Origin: Haematobia irritans
Lineage: Eukaryota > Arthropoda > Insecta > Diptera > Muscidae
Length of the DNA stretch: 64,000 nucleotides
Reading direction: 5' to 3'
Assembly: GCF_050003625.1 (NCBI RefSeq)
Contig: NC_134398.1
Span: forward strand, 99,489,479-99,553,478
Notes under the pieces: model-generated
What the model was told of the DNA's origin: nothing
What the model saw: the letters and a program-made list of their open reading frames with translations, nothing else
The model's database searches: none
Shown here: piece after piece, positions 1-10,344 of the stretch
Position numbering within the stretch: the first letter of the stretch is position 1
Layout of the letters: every line of letters begins with the position of its first letter
Position numbers and translations under genes: made by a program

Positions 1-887
1 CAGATCACGTGGGATTTCAGACATGGTGTCAAAGAGAAAGATGCTCAGTATGCTTTGACATTTCATCATGAATAGACTTACGATCTGCCACAACGTCGAA
101 TTTTCAGTGAATGGACCCTAGAAAAGTTGGCAGAAAATCCGCTTTTTTATCGACAAATTTTGTTCAGCGATGAGGCTCATTTCTGGTTGAATGGCTACGT
201 AAATAAGCAAAATTGCCGCATTTGGAGTGAAGAGCAACCAGAAGCCGTTCAAGAACTGCCCATGCATCCCGAAAAATGCACTGTTTGGTGTGGTTTGTAC
301 GCTGGTGGAATCATTGGACCGTATTTTTTCAAAGATGCTGTTGGACGCAACGTTACGGTGAATGGCGATCGCTATCGTTCGATGCTAACAAACTTTTTGT
401 TGCCAAAAATGGAAGAACTGAACTTGGTTGACATGTGGTTTCAACAAGATGGCGCTACATGCCACACAGCTCGCGATTCTATGGCCATTTTGAGGGAAAA
501 CTTCGGAGAACAATTCATCTCAAGAAATGGACCGGTAAGTTGGCCACCAAGATCATGCGATTTGACGCCTTTAGACTATTTTTTGTGGGGCTACGTCAAG
601 TCTAAAGTCTACAGAAATAAGCCAGCAACTATTCCAGCTTTGGAAGACAACATTTCCGAAGAAATTCGGGCTATTCCGGCCGAAATGCTCGAAAAAGTTG
701 CCCAAAATTGGACTTTCCGAATGGACCACCTAAGACGCAGCCGCGGTCAACATTTAAATGAAATTATCTTCAAAAAGTAAATGTCATGGACCAATCTAAC
801 GTTTCAAATAAAGAACCGATGAGATTTTGCAAATTTTAGGCGTTTTTTAAAAAAAAAAAGTTATCAAGCTCTTAACAAATCACCCTT
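1..887 (+). mobile_element. Tc1/mariner-type transposon, copy 1 (left end outside window)
   Basis: The right terminal inverted repeat ends AATCACCCTT at 887 and is followed by the TA target at 888-889. The sequence is nearly identical to the complete element at 19241-20175. By that comparison about 46 bases of its left end lie outside the window. Differences from copy 2 are concentrated at an internal junction near base 80; the rest differs at only a few positions, so both copies are recent relatives. It abuts the family A tandem array on its right. Confidence 0.9.
68..780 (+). pseudogene. mariner transposase, catalytic domain only, frameshifted near its start
   Basis: The enzyme family cuts and rejoins transposon ends in the nucleus. 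From 127 the frame is open for 217 residues and matches copy 2 residue for residue. It holds the three catalytic aspartates in FSDEAHF, FQQDGATCH and CDLTPLDYFLWG. My count gives 92 residues between the first and second and 41 between the second and third, i.e. DD41D spacing, as in the rosa-like mariner group (family knowledge). The N-terminal paired-type DNA-binding region (about 100 residues in the family) is absent. A start codon at 68 in the same context as copy 2 is followed by a one-base-shorter junction, so it is out of frame with the catalytic part. No functional transposase is expected from this copy. Confidence 0.85.
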
Positions 888-889
888 TA

Positions 890-1999
890 GTTGTTATTGA
901 TGTAGGTCGGATGGTATTGCTAATGGGCCGTATCGGTCCACTTTTACGTATAGCCCCCATATAAACGGACCCCCAAATTTGGCTTGCGATTGCTCTAAGA
1001 GAAGCAAATTTCATCCGATCCGGTTGAAATTTTGTACATGGTGTAAGTATATGGTCTCTAACAACCATGCAAAAATTGCTCCACATCGGTCCATAATTAT
1101 ATATAGGTCCCATATAAACCGATCCCCAGATTTGACTTGCGGAGCCTCTAAGAGAAGCAAATTTCATCCGATCTGGCTGAAATTTGGTACATGGTGCTAG
1201 TATATGGCCTCTAATGACCATGTACAAATTGGTCCACATCGGTCCATAATTATATATAGCCCCCATATGTTTATCACCATATTTGACCTCCGGAGCCTCT
1301 TGGAAGACCAAAATTCATCTGATTCAGTTGAAAATTGGTACGTGGTGTTATTATATGGCCTCAAACACCCATGCAAAAATTGGTCGAAATCGGTCAATAA
1401 TTATATATAGGCCCCATATAAACCGATCCCCAGATTTGACCTCCGGAGCCCCTTGGAAGAGCAAAATTCATCCGATTCGGTTGAAATTTGGTATGTGATG
1501 TTAGTATACGGTATCCAACAACCATGCAGGAATTGGTTCATATCAGTCCATAATTATATATAGCCCCCATATAAACCGATCCCCAGATTTGACCTCTGGT
1601 GCCCTTTGGAGAAGCAAAATTCATCCGATCTGGTTGAAATTTGGTTCGTGGTGGTAGTATATGATATTTAACAACCATGCCAAAAGTGGTCCATACCAGT
1701 CCATAATCATATAAAGCCCCCATATAAACCGATCCCGAGATTTGGTTTTGGAGCCTCTTGGAGGAGCAAATTTCATCCGAGTCAGTTGAAATTTGGCGCA
1801 TTGTGCTAGTATAGGGCCGTTAACAACCATGCCTAACTAGGTCCATATCGGTCTATTGTTATATATAACCCTCAGATAAATCGATCCCAAATCATATAGT
1901 CTATATAGTCCCGATATAAGCGACCCCCATATTTCAATTCTGGCTCTCTACGTACCATGCAAAAGTCCATGTAATTATTTGTAGACTTACCTTTACATA
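890..1999. repeat. tandem array, about 152-bp units (family A), ~6-7 units
   Basis: The box CCCATATAAACCGATCC or a variant recurs near 955, 1107, 1260, 1410, 1563, 1716 and 1870, a period of about 152-153 bp. Each unit also carries CCGATTCGGTTGAAATTTGG-like and CGGTCCATAATTATATATA segments. Short ORFs on both strands here are by-products of a period close to a multiple of three and are not genes. The array probably forms the central tandem repeats of a Helitron-like non-autonomous element, whose end lies at 2000-2200. Confidence 0.85.
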
Positions 2000-2200
2000 A
2001 CTTTTTTGTCTAATATATACCACATATGGACTAACTCACAATTTCGAAAACGATGTTAAGAAGTTTTAAGATAACACAACCCAAGTAATTCGATTGTGGA
2101 TGACAGTCTTTCGTAGAAGTTTCTACGCAATCCATGGTGGAGGGTGCATAAGATTCGGCCTGGCCGAACTTACGGCCGTATATACTTATTTTTATTTGCA
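2000..2200. mobile_element. terminal region of a Helitron-like (DINE/Helentron-type) element
   Basis: The block from ACCCAAGTAATTCGATTGTG (about 2089) to GGCCGTATATACTTATTT contains three short palindromes: CGTAGAAGTTTCTACG (2114-2129), TTCGGCCTGGCCGAA (about 2155) and ACGGCCGT. A shortened copy of the same block lies at 11312-11376. Hairpins close to an end and a central 150-bp tandem array are typical of DINE/Helentron non-autonomous elements (family knowledge). Assignment to that group is inference, since no Rep/helicase gene is present. Confidence 0.55.
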
Positions 2201-2663
2201 GTTATGTTATATGATGTCTGCGTTTGTACATTTGATGGGCACGAAGTAAATATGAAATGATACTTATTGTTGAAATTGAACCAAAATAGAGTGTGTAAAA
2301 ATAGGTGATGTTTGTTTGCACGACGTTATTAATACAAATAAACAATGAATTGGTTTATAAAAATAAAAACAAATAAATAAAGTTAATTTAGTGTTTTATT
2401 TTGTCAGTGGCGTCTTTTTTTCGACGACGAAAAAAGTTTTTTCATAAAGATCAAAATATTTTAGGTTGTGAGCATGTTCTTTTAATTAGAAGATAAACAT
2501 TTTTGACGAATACCATAACATTTTAGATCGTGACCATGTTCACTGAGCCAACATGGTTGCAGTTGAAAATGTTACATGGTCGCCGCAAGAATAGCTCCTA
2601 TCATATTATTTTACTCTTCGAATATGATCGTGACAATCATGTTTCTTCTCTGCGTGTTCACGC
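2201..2663. other. AT-rich spacer with a dispersed ~70-bp repeat
   Basis: No gene seen. About 2595-2665 (TCGAATATGATCGTGACAAT and flanks) is repeated at about 42797-42865, so the two regions share a dispersed element that I could not identify. Confidence 0.5.
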
Positions 2664-2926
2664 ACTTTTATTCGTCGATCATTTAACACCATATCATGCA
2701 CTTTGGCCACAATTTCTATTGTTGTTGCTGTTTTTGGACGTCCACTACGTGGTTCATCTTCAATACTTGTACGACCACGTTAAAATTCAGCAACCCAATT
2801 TTTTATTGTTGTATATGAAGGAGCACTTTCACCTAACACATTCACCATATCATTATGAATTTCTTGTCCCGATAAACCTTCTTTATGTAAATATTTAATG
2901 ACAGCACGCATTTCTAATTTGTCCAT
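2664..2926 (-). pseudogene. mariner (irritans-like) transposase N-terminal fragment
   Basis: Read from ATG at 2926 leftwards, the frame gives MDKLEMRAVIKYLHKEGLSG, then a helix-turn-helix-like TTIKNWVAEF, a stop (TAA at 2782-2780), and then RGRTSIEDEPRSGRPKT. The block GRTSIEDEPRSGRPKT followed by VLNDRRIKVRE is the conserved paired-like DNA-binding region of mariner transposases (family knowledge). A lysine codon has probably mutated to the stop. Similarity ends near 2664, where an unrelated dispersed repeat begins, so the catalytic domain is missing. This mariner is different from the DD41D element elsewhere in the window. Confidence 0.75.
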
Positions 2927-3129
2927 TGTAAAAAAATTGCGGATGCGTCTTTTTTGAACACCTGTTTCTATATGAAGGAGTTGCTAGATCGAAACAAAAT
3001 TTATCATGTGTTCATAACAGAAATGGAAGTTTCCAAAACACTTAACTTTTTTCTGTTTATACCGCGCTTTTTGTGCTAGGTTCAGAAGTTTCCGAACTGC
3101 CATTGTATGCTTAGAAAAATCTTATCACC

Positions 3130-5420
3130 CACCATCCGTATCGCCCATTAGTGGGCGGTAGAGACCAGGTTGACTATCGATGCTTTAGATGATGTATATC
3201 AACACTTACGTTCCTGTGTGGTTATTGTGTATCCATGAGATGGTGGTTTGGCGATAACAACCCAGAAGATACAGCTTTGACAACATGTAGTTGTGTCTTC
3301 GCACAGGGATGATCTTTGTCTCCACATAAAGGTGATTCAGGGGCAGCGTTGTGGCTAGTCCGTATGTTATTCCACTGTCCACACTGGAGCTGCATAGTTT
3401 ACTACTGACCGGCTAATTGCCTTATAGGTAGTTAACAAGGTTTCTTTGTCCTCACCCCAAGTACTGCCGGCAAGTGGCTTGAGACCTTGTTTCTACCACG
3501 GAGCTTATTACAAATTGCAGTGGCATGGACAGACGACCTGAAAAGGCTGTCGAATGTGACCCCAAGATCATGGGGTAATTTGTGGTCAGAATTGTTTCGC
3601 CATCGACACTAATATTCAACTGCCTGCGCACTTCTGCCGGCCATGTACTGAATAGTGTGGCAGAAGATTTGGTGGGGGATATCCTCAAATTCCTCGCAGT
3701 GAAATAACTGTAAGATTACCGATGTAGACGTTTAAACGATCGCAGATGTCATCGACATTGGGCCCAGATGCCAAGATTGTACAATCATCCGCGTATGATA
3801 CAATCTCGACGTGGCGTGGAATAGAGGATAGGTAGAGGTTAAACATTGCCGGAGATATCACCCACCCTGGGGAACTCCCTGTTTCACTCTACGGGGTCTT
3901 GATTTCCTATCCCTAAATTCCACATACGACTGGCGTCCGCACAGATAATTAGTAACCCAACGCTTGGTTCCTGCCTGTAGTGACGTGTTCTCGATGTCCT
4001 CGAAAATTCTGGCATGGTTGACCGTATCGAATGCCTTCGATAGGTCAAGCGCCACGAGGACCGTCCTGTGACACGGCTTGGGCGGATTAAGCCCCTATTT
4101 ATAAATGCTGAAATGGCATGCAAAGCCGTTGTCGTACTGTGTACTTTGCGGAATTCATGTTGATGATTAGCAGCTGGAAAATTCTCCACAAGGCTGCGGA
4201 GGAATAGTGCCTCAATTGTCTCGGCTACTGGCGAGAGAAGGGAAATCGCTCTATACGATTCACCCTTGCTCGAGTTTTTGCCTGGTTTCAGTAGTGGAAT
4301 CACCCTACCCATTTTCAGACATAGGGTATACTGAGCGATTCTAAGGACAAATTGAGGAGTCTGGTCAACTCCAGTATTCCCAGATGCGTTAGCATTAGCA
4401 TAGAGATTCCGCCAGGGCCCAGCGCTTTGGATGGTTTTGCGCTATTGATGACATCGGTAACTTCGGCTATGGTAAATTGTGGTGTGTCATCGGCTCGGAG
4501 ACCACGGATGCGACGAATGGCTCTCCTTTTCGCTCTATCACAGTCGTTTGAATAACGTGGCGCATCTCTTCACCGTCACGTCGCCAAAGGTAACTGAAAT
4601 ACCATCATCCCTAGGAGCGGGGTTCGAGAGGGCTCTAACTGTTGACCACAATTTACCTGTTCCTGTGCCTAGGTTACATTGCTTCAGGTGCTCTAACCAT
4701 ATTTTCCGCTTGTTCTCGTCGACTATCTCACTAATCCCTAGATTCAGTACCCTTATTCTAGGATCAGCAGGGTTAGCTTCGGCTGGGAAGTTGGGCCTCA
4801 CTTGGGCAATTCGACCAGCTAGAATGAAGCGAGCGGCTGTTGCGTTGATGATGTCCCGGAACGCCCTTTGGGCAACATGAACATGGGAGGGGGACGGGAG
4901 TTAACTGAAGCGGCGATGTGTGTATTTTCTAAAGCCTTCCCAGTTGGCTTTCGTTTGGTTAATAAACGTCCGGCGTTCAGAGGTTATGAAATCGGAGAGT
5001 CGGTTAATGGTGAGACTTATGGGAAGGTGATTAAAGTCTCCTAGAACCTAGAACTAGAAGGTTATGCCCGCACAACAGCCACTCAATGTTTGGGCTATAA
5101 CCTGGAGCACAATTACCAAACGGCGGTATATACACATTGTATAGCTCTATCGCGGCAGCCCCAGACTCGACTGCTACCCCCATACATTACATATAGGGGT
5201 CACTAGTGTCTGGCACAAGCGGGATAGGTCTATACTGCATGAAACGGTGTAATATGAAAGCCAGGCCACCACCTCAATTTCTTGTGCGATCCTTTCGTAG
5301 CACATTGTATCCATCAGCATGGCGTAGGCTGCAGGTGTGATTCAGCATGGTTTTCTAGATCGCCGGCACCCTGATCCTTTTCCGATTCATAAAGTCTGTA
5401 ATGTACACAACTGAAATTCG
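3130..5420 (-). pseudogene. Jockey-clade LINE ORF2 relic (endonuclease + reverse transcriptase)
   Basis: A non-LTR retrotransposon polyprotein is recognisable on the minus strand in several frames. Endonuclease pieces lie at about 5330-4990 (GGGLAFILHRFMQYRPIP, ELYNVYIPPFGNCAPGYSPN, LLVLG). The linker lies at 4801-4538. Reverse transcriptase follows at 4312-3700: SLLSPVAETIE, ALDLSKAFDTVNH, VKQGVPQGG, then, after a frameshift near 3865, VISPAMFNLYLSSIPRHVEI and the active-site YADD at about 3795-3784. The C-terminal region (RRQLNISVDG; ETKIIPVRRHNYMLSK) runs to about 3130. Near 5050 a 7-bp tandem duplication (TTCTAGG) breaks the conserved LVLGDFN endonuclease motif. There are several frameshifts and stops, and no ORF1 or tail. 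It is a dead, 5'-truncated copy. Confidence 0.85.
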
Positions 5421-5809
5421 TTGTAGATGCATGTCGTATCAAACTATATACATATAGTCGCATCTTGGAACCGGACAAGAAATTGGGCATTGGGAGCCTT
5501 TTGTTGGTCTAACTCTAGTCGGAAGGGGGGTTCGTGTCCTACTCCAATCTGGCCTTGTTCACAATACAGGAATTATTTTAGACTCCCATTTACTTTCAGT
5601 TACAAGGATACAATTAATTCCAATTAGCAAAATTAAATATGGTGCAAAACAAAAAAAAATACCTTCCTAATAAAAACTATGAAATCTATAATTGTTACTT
5701 GAAATGACCTTAAAAATAAAACAGACTCCTTGATGACAATGAGTCTGAGCCTCATTACCCGCGCCATCCTATGTCCTACCGGCAATAATATTGCATAATT
5801 CGTAGGGTA

Positions 5810-5871
5810 GTTCAAGTACAAACAAGAACTGTATAAATTCCTAAAGTTGTTCAAGTACAAACAAGAACTGT
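5810..5871. repeat. 23-bp direct repeat, 39-bp period, with nearby inverted part
   Basis: GTTCAAGTACAAACAAGAAC followed by TGT occurs at 5810 and again at 5849. The inverted form of its first ten bases, GTACTTGAAC, follows at about 5889-5898, so a small hairpin is possible. Confidence 0.8.
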
Positions 5872-6090
5872 TAGATGTTGGACATAGGGTACTTGAACCG
5901 TATGTCGATGATAATGATGCAAAATGCCAATTTGATCTAGCATGATGTTTATTTTCATTCAAGTTATTTATACTAAATAACTGATGATTAGTCAGAATAC
6001 TAAGTTAACATGTTGGATATGTAGCCTATGCTATGTCAGTGACTTAAATAATATTTATGCTGACTTAGTATATTAGTTTAATGAACTAGT

Positions 6091-6174
6091 GCAGCAGAAG
6101 TCGACAACCTGACCAATTATTGTCGGTGAAATTTGATTCTTTATTTAAATAGGTCGGCTGTTGACTTCTGCTGC
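6091..6174. repeat. imperfect inverted repeat / hairpin, ~23-bp arms
   Basis: The left arm starts GCAGCAGAAGTCGACAACC (6091) and the right arm ends TTGACTTCTGCTGC (6174). The arms pair over about 23 positions with two mismatches and one bulge, around a 37-base loop. The first 12 bases pair perfectly. It could be a precursor-miRNA-like hairpin, a fold-back element or the remnant of a short TIR element. Confidence 0.75.
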
Positions 6175-7617
6175 TTACAATGCAAATGATATTTAAACAT
6201 ATATGCTCTATAATATAGCAGCGTAAATGCTATTTACTATGTAATTAATTTTAATTATATTTATGTTATATCCTATAGCAGTGTAATGCAACTGTGTTCT
6301 TGAACAAATATTTTAGGACCCCTTACTCTAATCACACCAAGATTATAAACTTACATCTTCGTAAGAAACGTCTTTAAACACCTTGGAGATTCATTTTTAA
6401 TTATACAGATATTTTATTCAGATCATTTCCATTGGTATACGTCATAATTCAGATTCTATATATAATCAGTTTTAATTACTATGTTTCTATTACAAAAATT
6501 GTAAGAAATCAATCAATGAAATAGTAAACAAGGAAAAAAACTTACCACCTTACTCCGCTCTCGACGAAGGCCTCCACTCGAACGTTGGATAATGGACTCT
6601 ATTTATGATTATTGTACAACAAACGTACACTGAAGAAAAATGGTTTTTCTTTTATCGTCATTTGTTTAATTCATTACTTATATATTAAGAGTTTAATTGT
6701 TTTAATTGATTATTTACACCAAACAATTTTAAAATTTTGCATTTTTATGTGACGATATGAAAATAAAAATAAAAAAAGTTATGTGTAATGTGTTGAAATG
6801 GAGTGTTTTTACTCACATTGAAAATTTTAGATAAAGTAGAATAAAAATTAGTTAATATAATCCTTGACGGGTGTATATAATTTTTTATAGATTCCTCATA
6901 AATTTGGTATATATTTTACCTTAACTTATAGATAGAATTCCAACTAATCAATAAACGTGCTACTGGAAAATGTGAGTGCATCATGTGAGGGAGTTTTTAG
7001 AGACATTTTGTGTATATCTCGTATGATTGTTTGTGTTTGTTATTGCGTCATTTATGCTGTTGTTGGTTGTTTTGATTCTAGGGACAATGGAATGTTCCTT
7101 GTGTGTTGTTGGTATCTTTTGTGGAGAGAGTTGTTTTCTTGCAATAGTGAGATAAGAAAGGGTCGTGTGTGTGTGTGGAGTTGTTTTTCTTTACGGCAGG
7201 TATGTATCCTTTATGACTATTTGTGTCTTTGAGTTTTATTGCTGCATTCAGTTCTGTTGATACATTTATGAAGTGCACACGTGGATTTAATTTTGCAAAA
7301 TTGTACGTGCGGTATTGGTGTTTATTAATGAAAATACATTTATTCGAAACATTTTAGAAACTGAGAAGTGTATGATGTGATGTTAGAGTAATCAAAAACG
7401 CTTTTTGTTGATAAAAAAAACAAATAACAGATTAAGGAACTGTATATTTCTGATAATAGTTTAAAATTAGTGCGGATTTTTAATTGATTTACATAAAAAA
7501 TACACAACATGAGTGGTAATAGGATGATCTATATTTATTCTACATCTGGATCACAGGTTGGAGGTGCAACCATTTTTTTGAATCTATAGTTTTTATGTTA
7601 CAGCAATTCCTACAGGA

Positions 7618-7799
7618 GAGTACTAAGTTCGAGGATAGCCGCTATTAAATTAAATTAAAAATAAATCACTAAGAAAAGTTTAAAATTATACGTCTTCGAT
7701 ACAAATTTAAATATAACTTGATGGAGAATAGCCCAAACCAAGTTTTTTATAAAGATTATTTTTTTTAGCCTCTAAACTCGAACTTAATATCCACCTTAA
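7618..7799. mobile_element. small MITE with AAGTTCGAG-type inverted repeats
   Basis: It begins ACTAAGTTCGAGGATAGCC and ends TCTAAACTCGAACTTAATAT, which are inverted copies of each other. It shares the internal block TATAACTTGATGGAGAATAGCC with the copy at about 39850-40017. It is about 180 bp long with no coding capacity. Confidence 0.8.
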
Positions 7800-8136
7800 A
7801 TACTAAATGCTATACTGACAAGTGGAAATTATGTCTAATTTTATAATATTTTTTATTTCAAATACACTGAAAAAACAGTGAACCCTTTTCCATTGCAAAA
7901 TGAACTAAACTGTATTAATATTGACCATGATTTAGCCCTTAAGATTTTTTTCAACTTGTCTAGTTTATAATTCTCTTAAATTTTAGTTCATCTATAACAT
8001 TGTATGTTAGTTCATTTTTACAACACCATCAGATTTATATACCCCTACCAAGTTAAAAAGTCAGTATTATTTTGGTTTACTTGCTTATTTTTTGGGAAAC
8101 CCGATAATAAAAATTGGTTAACAGTCTCTTTAAAAT

Positions 8137-8693
8137 TAGAGGTGTGCACGTGACACGAAATTGTCGTGACTCACAAAAATTTTCGTGATTCACGCGTGAG
8201 TCACGCTCATGGCAACGGCGTGAGTGTGCGTGAGCGTGATTAACAAACCAAAATATCGTGCGTGAGCGTGAGTCACGAAAATATTATCTTCGTGAGTGTG
8301 CGTGAGTAAAGATTTACGCTCACGAAAATAATCCTGCTCACCAACATAAAACGCTTAAGAGTTAAATTCATTTACACTTTTAGTGACACCTGGGATGTTA
8401 AGAGTGTAATAACGCTCTCGATTTTAATAATGCTCATGTTTTCAGACGCGTCGCTAAGGTAAATTACTCAAAAAATTGTTCGTGAGTCACGATATTTTTC
8501 GTAAGTCACGGTATTTTTCGTGAGTCACGACATTTTCGTGCGTGAGTGTGCGTGAATACAAATTTTCTTTTCGTGAGTGTGCGTGAGCGTGAGTCCTACC
8601 AAACAATATCGTGCGTGAGTGTGCGTGAGTAAGATTTTTCCGTCGTGAGTGTGCGTGAGCGTGAGTAAAATATTACTCACGTGCACACCTCTA
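8137..8693. mobile_element. hAT-type MITE with GTGAGTGTG-rich interior
   Basis: A perfect 17-bp inverted repeat, TAGAGGTGTGCACGTGA, bounds a 557-bp element flanked by the 8-bp target duplication TTTAAAAT (8129-8136 and 8694-8701). The paralogous empty site, with a single TTTAAAAT, is in copy B at about 21448-21455. The 8-bp duplication and TAGAGGTG ends fit the hAT superfamily. The interior is filled with repeats of CGTGAGTCACG and GTGAGTGTGCGTGAGC in both orientations. No coding capacity. Confidence 0.93.
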
Positions 8694-9269
8694 TTTAAAA
8701 TGTCGACGACTAAACTATTTTTAAATCAATCATTCCACAGTACAGAGAAATTAAATAATTAAAGGAACAACAAACCGTTTTACTATTATGAAAATGTTCA
8801 TACAATAAAATTAAACTTTCTTTAAGCAAAAGTACTTTATTATAACAACTTATGATGAAAGTTCTTAATACAATGTTTTTGTGAATAAAAATTATGACCA
8901 CGTGGAACAAGAAAGTAGTTTATTTTAACTCGCTTTTTGGACATTTTGACTTTTCCTTAGTTTTTTATTCATCGTAAGTATATTTTTCACATATCTTGCT
9001 GAAAAAATGGAAGGAATAATGAAAATTTTTAAAAATTAACATGTAATAAAATATAATTGTTTAGCTCTTTAAATTAGCTTGTAACTTACCATATTTGGGG
9101 GCATTTTATTAAATGGTGTAAGGAATTCAACTTTTCTTAGATAAACGTACCTCATAAAATTTGTACCTGAAACAATTAGAGAAATAATGAATTAAGTAAT
9201 ATTAGATTCCAAAAATCTAATTAAAAAAATAATATGCATAAAAAAGTAAATAATCTGGTTAAAAGAATG

Positions 9270-9790
9270 TTAAAGAAAGCTTACCAATTCATAAATATGT
9301 TGTTATTCTGAAATTAAATATTTGTTTTTTTACATTAAAAATATTAAATTGATTTCCAAAAATATTTGATTAAAGTAATACTAAAATAAGGTATTAAATC
9401 CATGTAATTTTGATAATAAAAAGGTCATAAAAACGTAAATATTCTAGTGAAAAGAAAGCCAATTTTTAAAAGAAAACTTACCACTTCTCTATTAAATTAT
9501 ACGTTGAGGAGAAATATAAAAATTTGCCCGAATCCATCTGGGGTTGCTCTTAAATTAAATATTTTTTTACAACAATGAAAAACATGAAACTGGTTAAAAA
9601 AATAATAATAATTAGCAAATAATAATATACATAAAGAATATTATTTTTTAAAAGAAAACCACATTGAAAAAATAACACTTACCTATTTATGATTGAACTA
9701 TACGCTGAGGAGTAACAAACAATTTTCCAAATTCATCTGGAGTTACTCTGAAACTGAATATTTATTTTTTACATTGAATAATAAAAATTA
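9270..9790. repeat. diverged internal tandem repeats of the long-TIR element (copy A)
   Basis: The motif CTTACCANTTC...TACGCTGAGG...TCTGAAATTAAATATTT recurs near 9283, 9477 and 9682. Copy B has about six such units (near 22041, 22217, 22423, 22647, 22812 and 23026). Unit length varies from about 165 to 225 bp. Confidence 0.75.
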
Positions 9791-10344
9791 AATTAGATAG
9801 AACAATTTCAATATACTTTCCATTTCAGCATTTTTTCCTAAATATTGAACATTCTTAATAACTTTTTTCTAAGCTACCGATCATCACTTCGCCATTGTAC
9901 ACCTCATAGCTAAAATATTAATAACTTTCATTTAAAAGTTTTAATAAACAAACACCAATATATGTCTCAAAAAACCAAAATATTCCATACCTTTATATTC
10001 CCTTGTTACATACTTGCTAAAAAGGTGCAACAGCCCACGCCAACGCCAACTATACAACTGAAGCATGTCAAACAAAAGAAAGCAAAAAAAAAACATTCCT
10101 ACAACAACAACAAAAACACATGTGCCTTCATTGAAAACAACACCTCATCCAGACAAATAAACCATTCGCGAATAATAAACACACACACAAACCACTGAAG
10201 AACAAAAATAAAAACAACCCCACGCTCTGATATACACAACATCCACATCACTCGCTACCATTTCTCATTATTGCATTGCATGCTCTCACTCTCAAAAAAA
10301 TTTCAAATAACATCATCTTTACATTAAACATATTCCACTTTGAC

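Larger units (their letters stand above)
5421..7617. other. no gene recognised; AT-rich, small repeats only
   Basis: No convincing coding region on either strand. The 91-residue open stretch at 6957-7232 is built from a TG-rich sequence and lacks any family signature. Within this interval are the 39-bp repeat at 5810-5871 and the hairpin at 6091-6174, listed separately. Confidence 0.5.

Noticed and set aside
890..1999. Possible CRISPR array
   Set aside because: Units are contiguous and homologous over their full length with no unique spacers, and the context is eukaryotic.
2530..2898. 122-codon plus-strand ORF
   Set aside because: Shadow of the mariner fragment on the minus strand.
3452..4880. 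Plus-strand ORFs at 4352-4555 and 4479-4880
   Set aside because: Antisense shadows of the minus-strand Jockey ORF2.
6957..7232. 91-codon Cys/Val/Leu-rich ORF
   Set aside because: TG-rich low-complexity sequence, no family similarity, antisense ORF equally long.
9962..10198. 78-codon Lys/Asn/Thr-rich ORF
   Set aside because: Lies in the repetitive long-TIR element; copy B has indels that break it.
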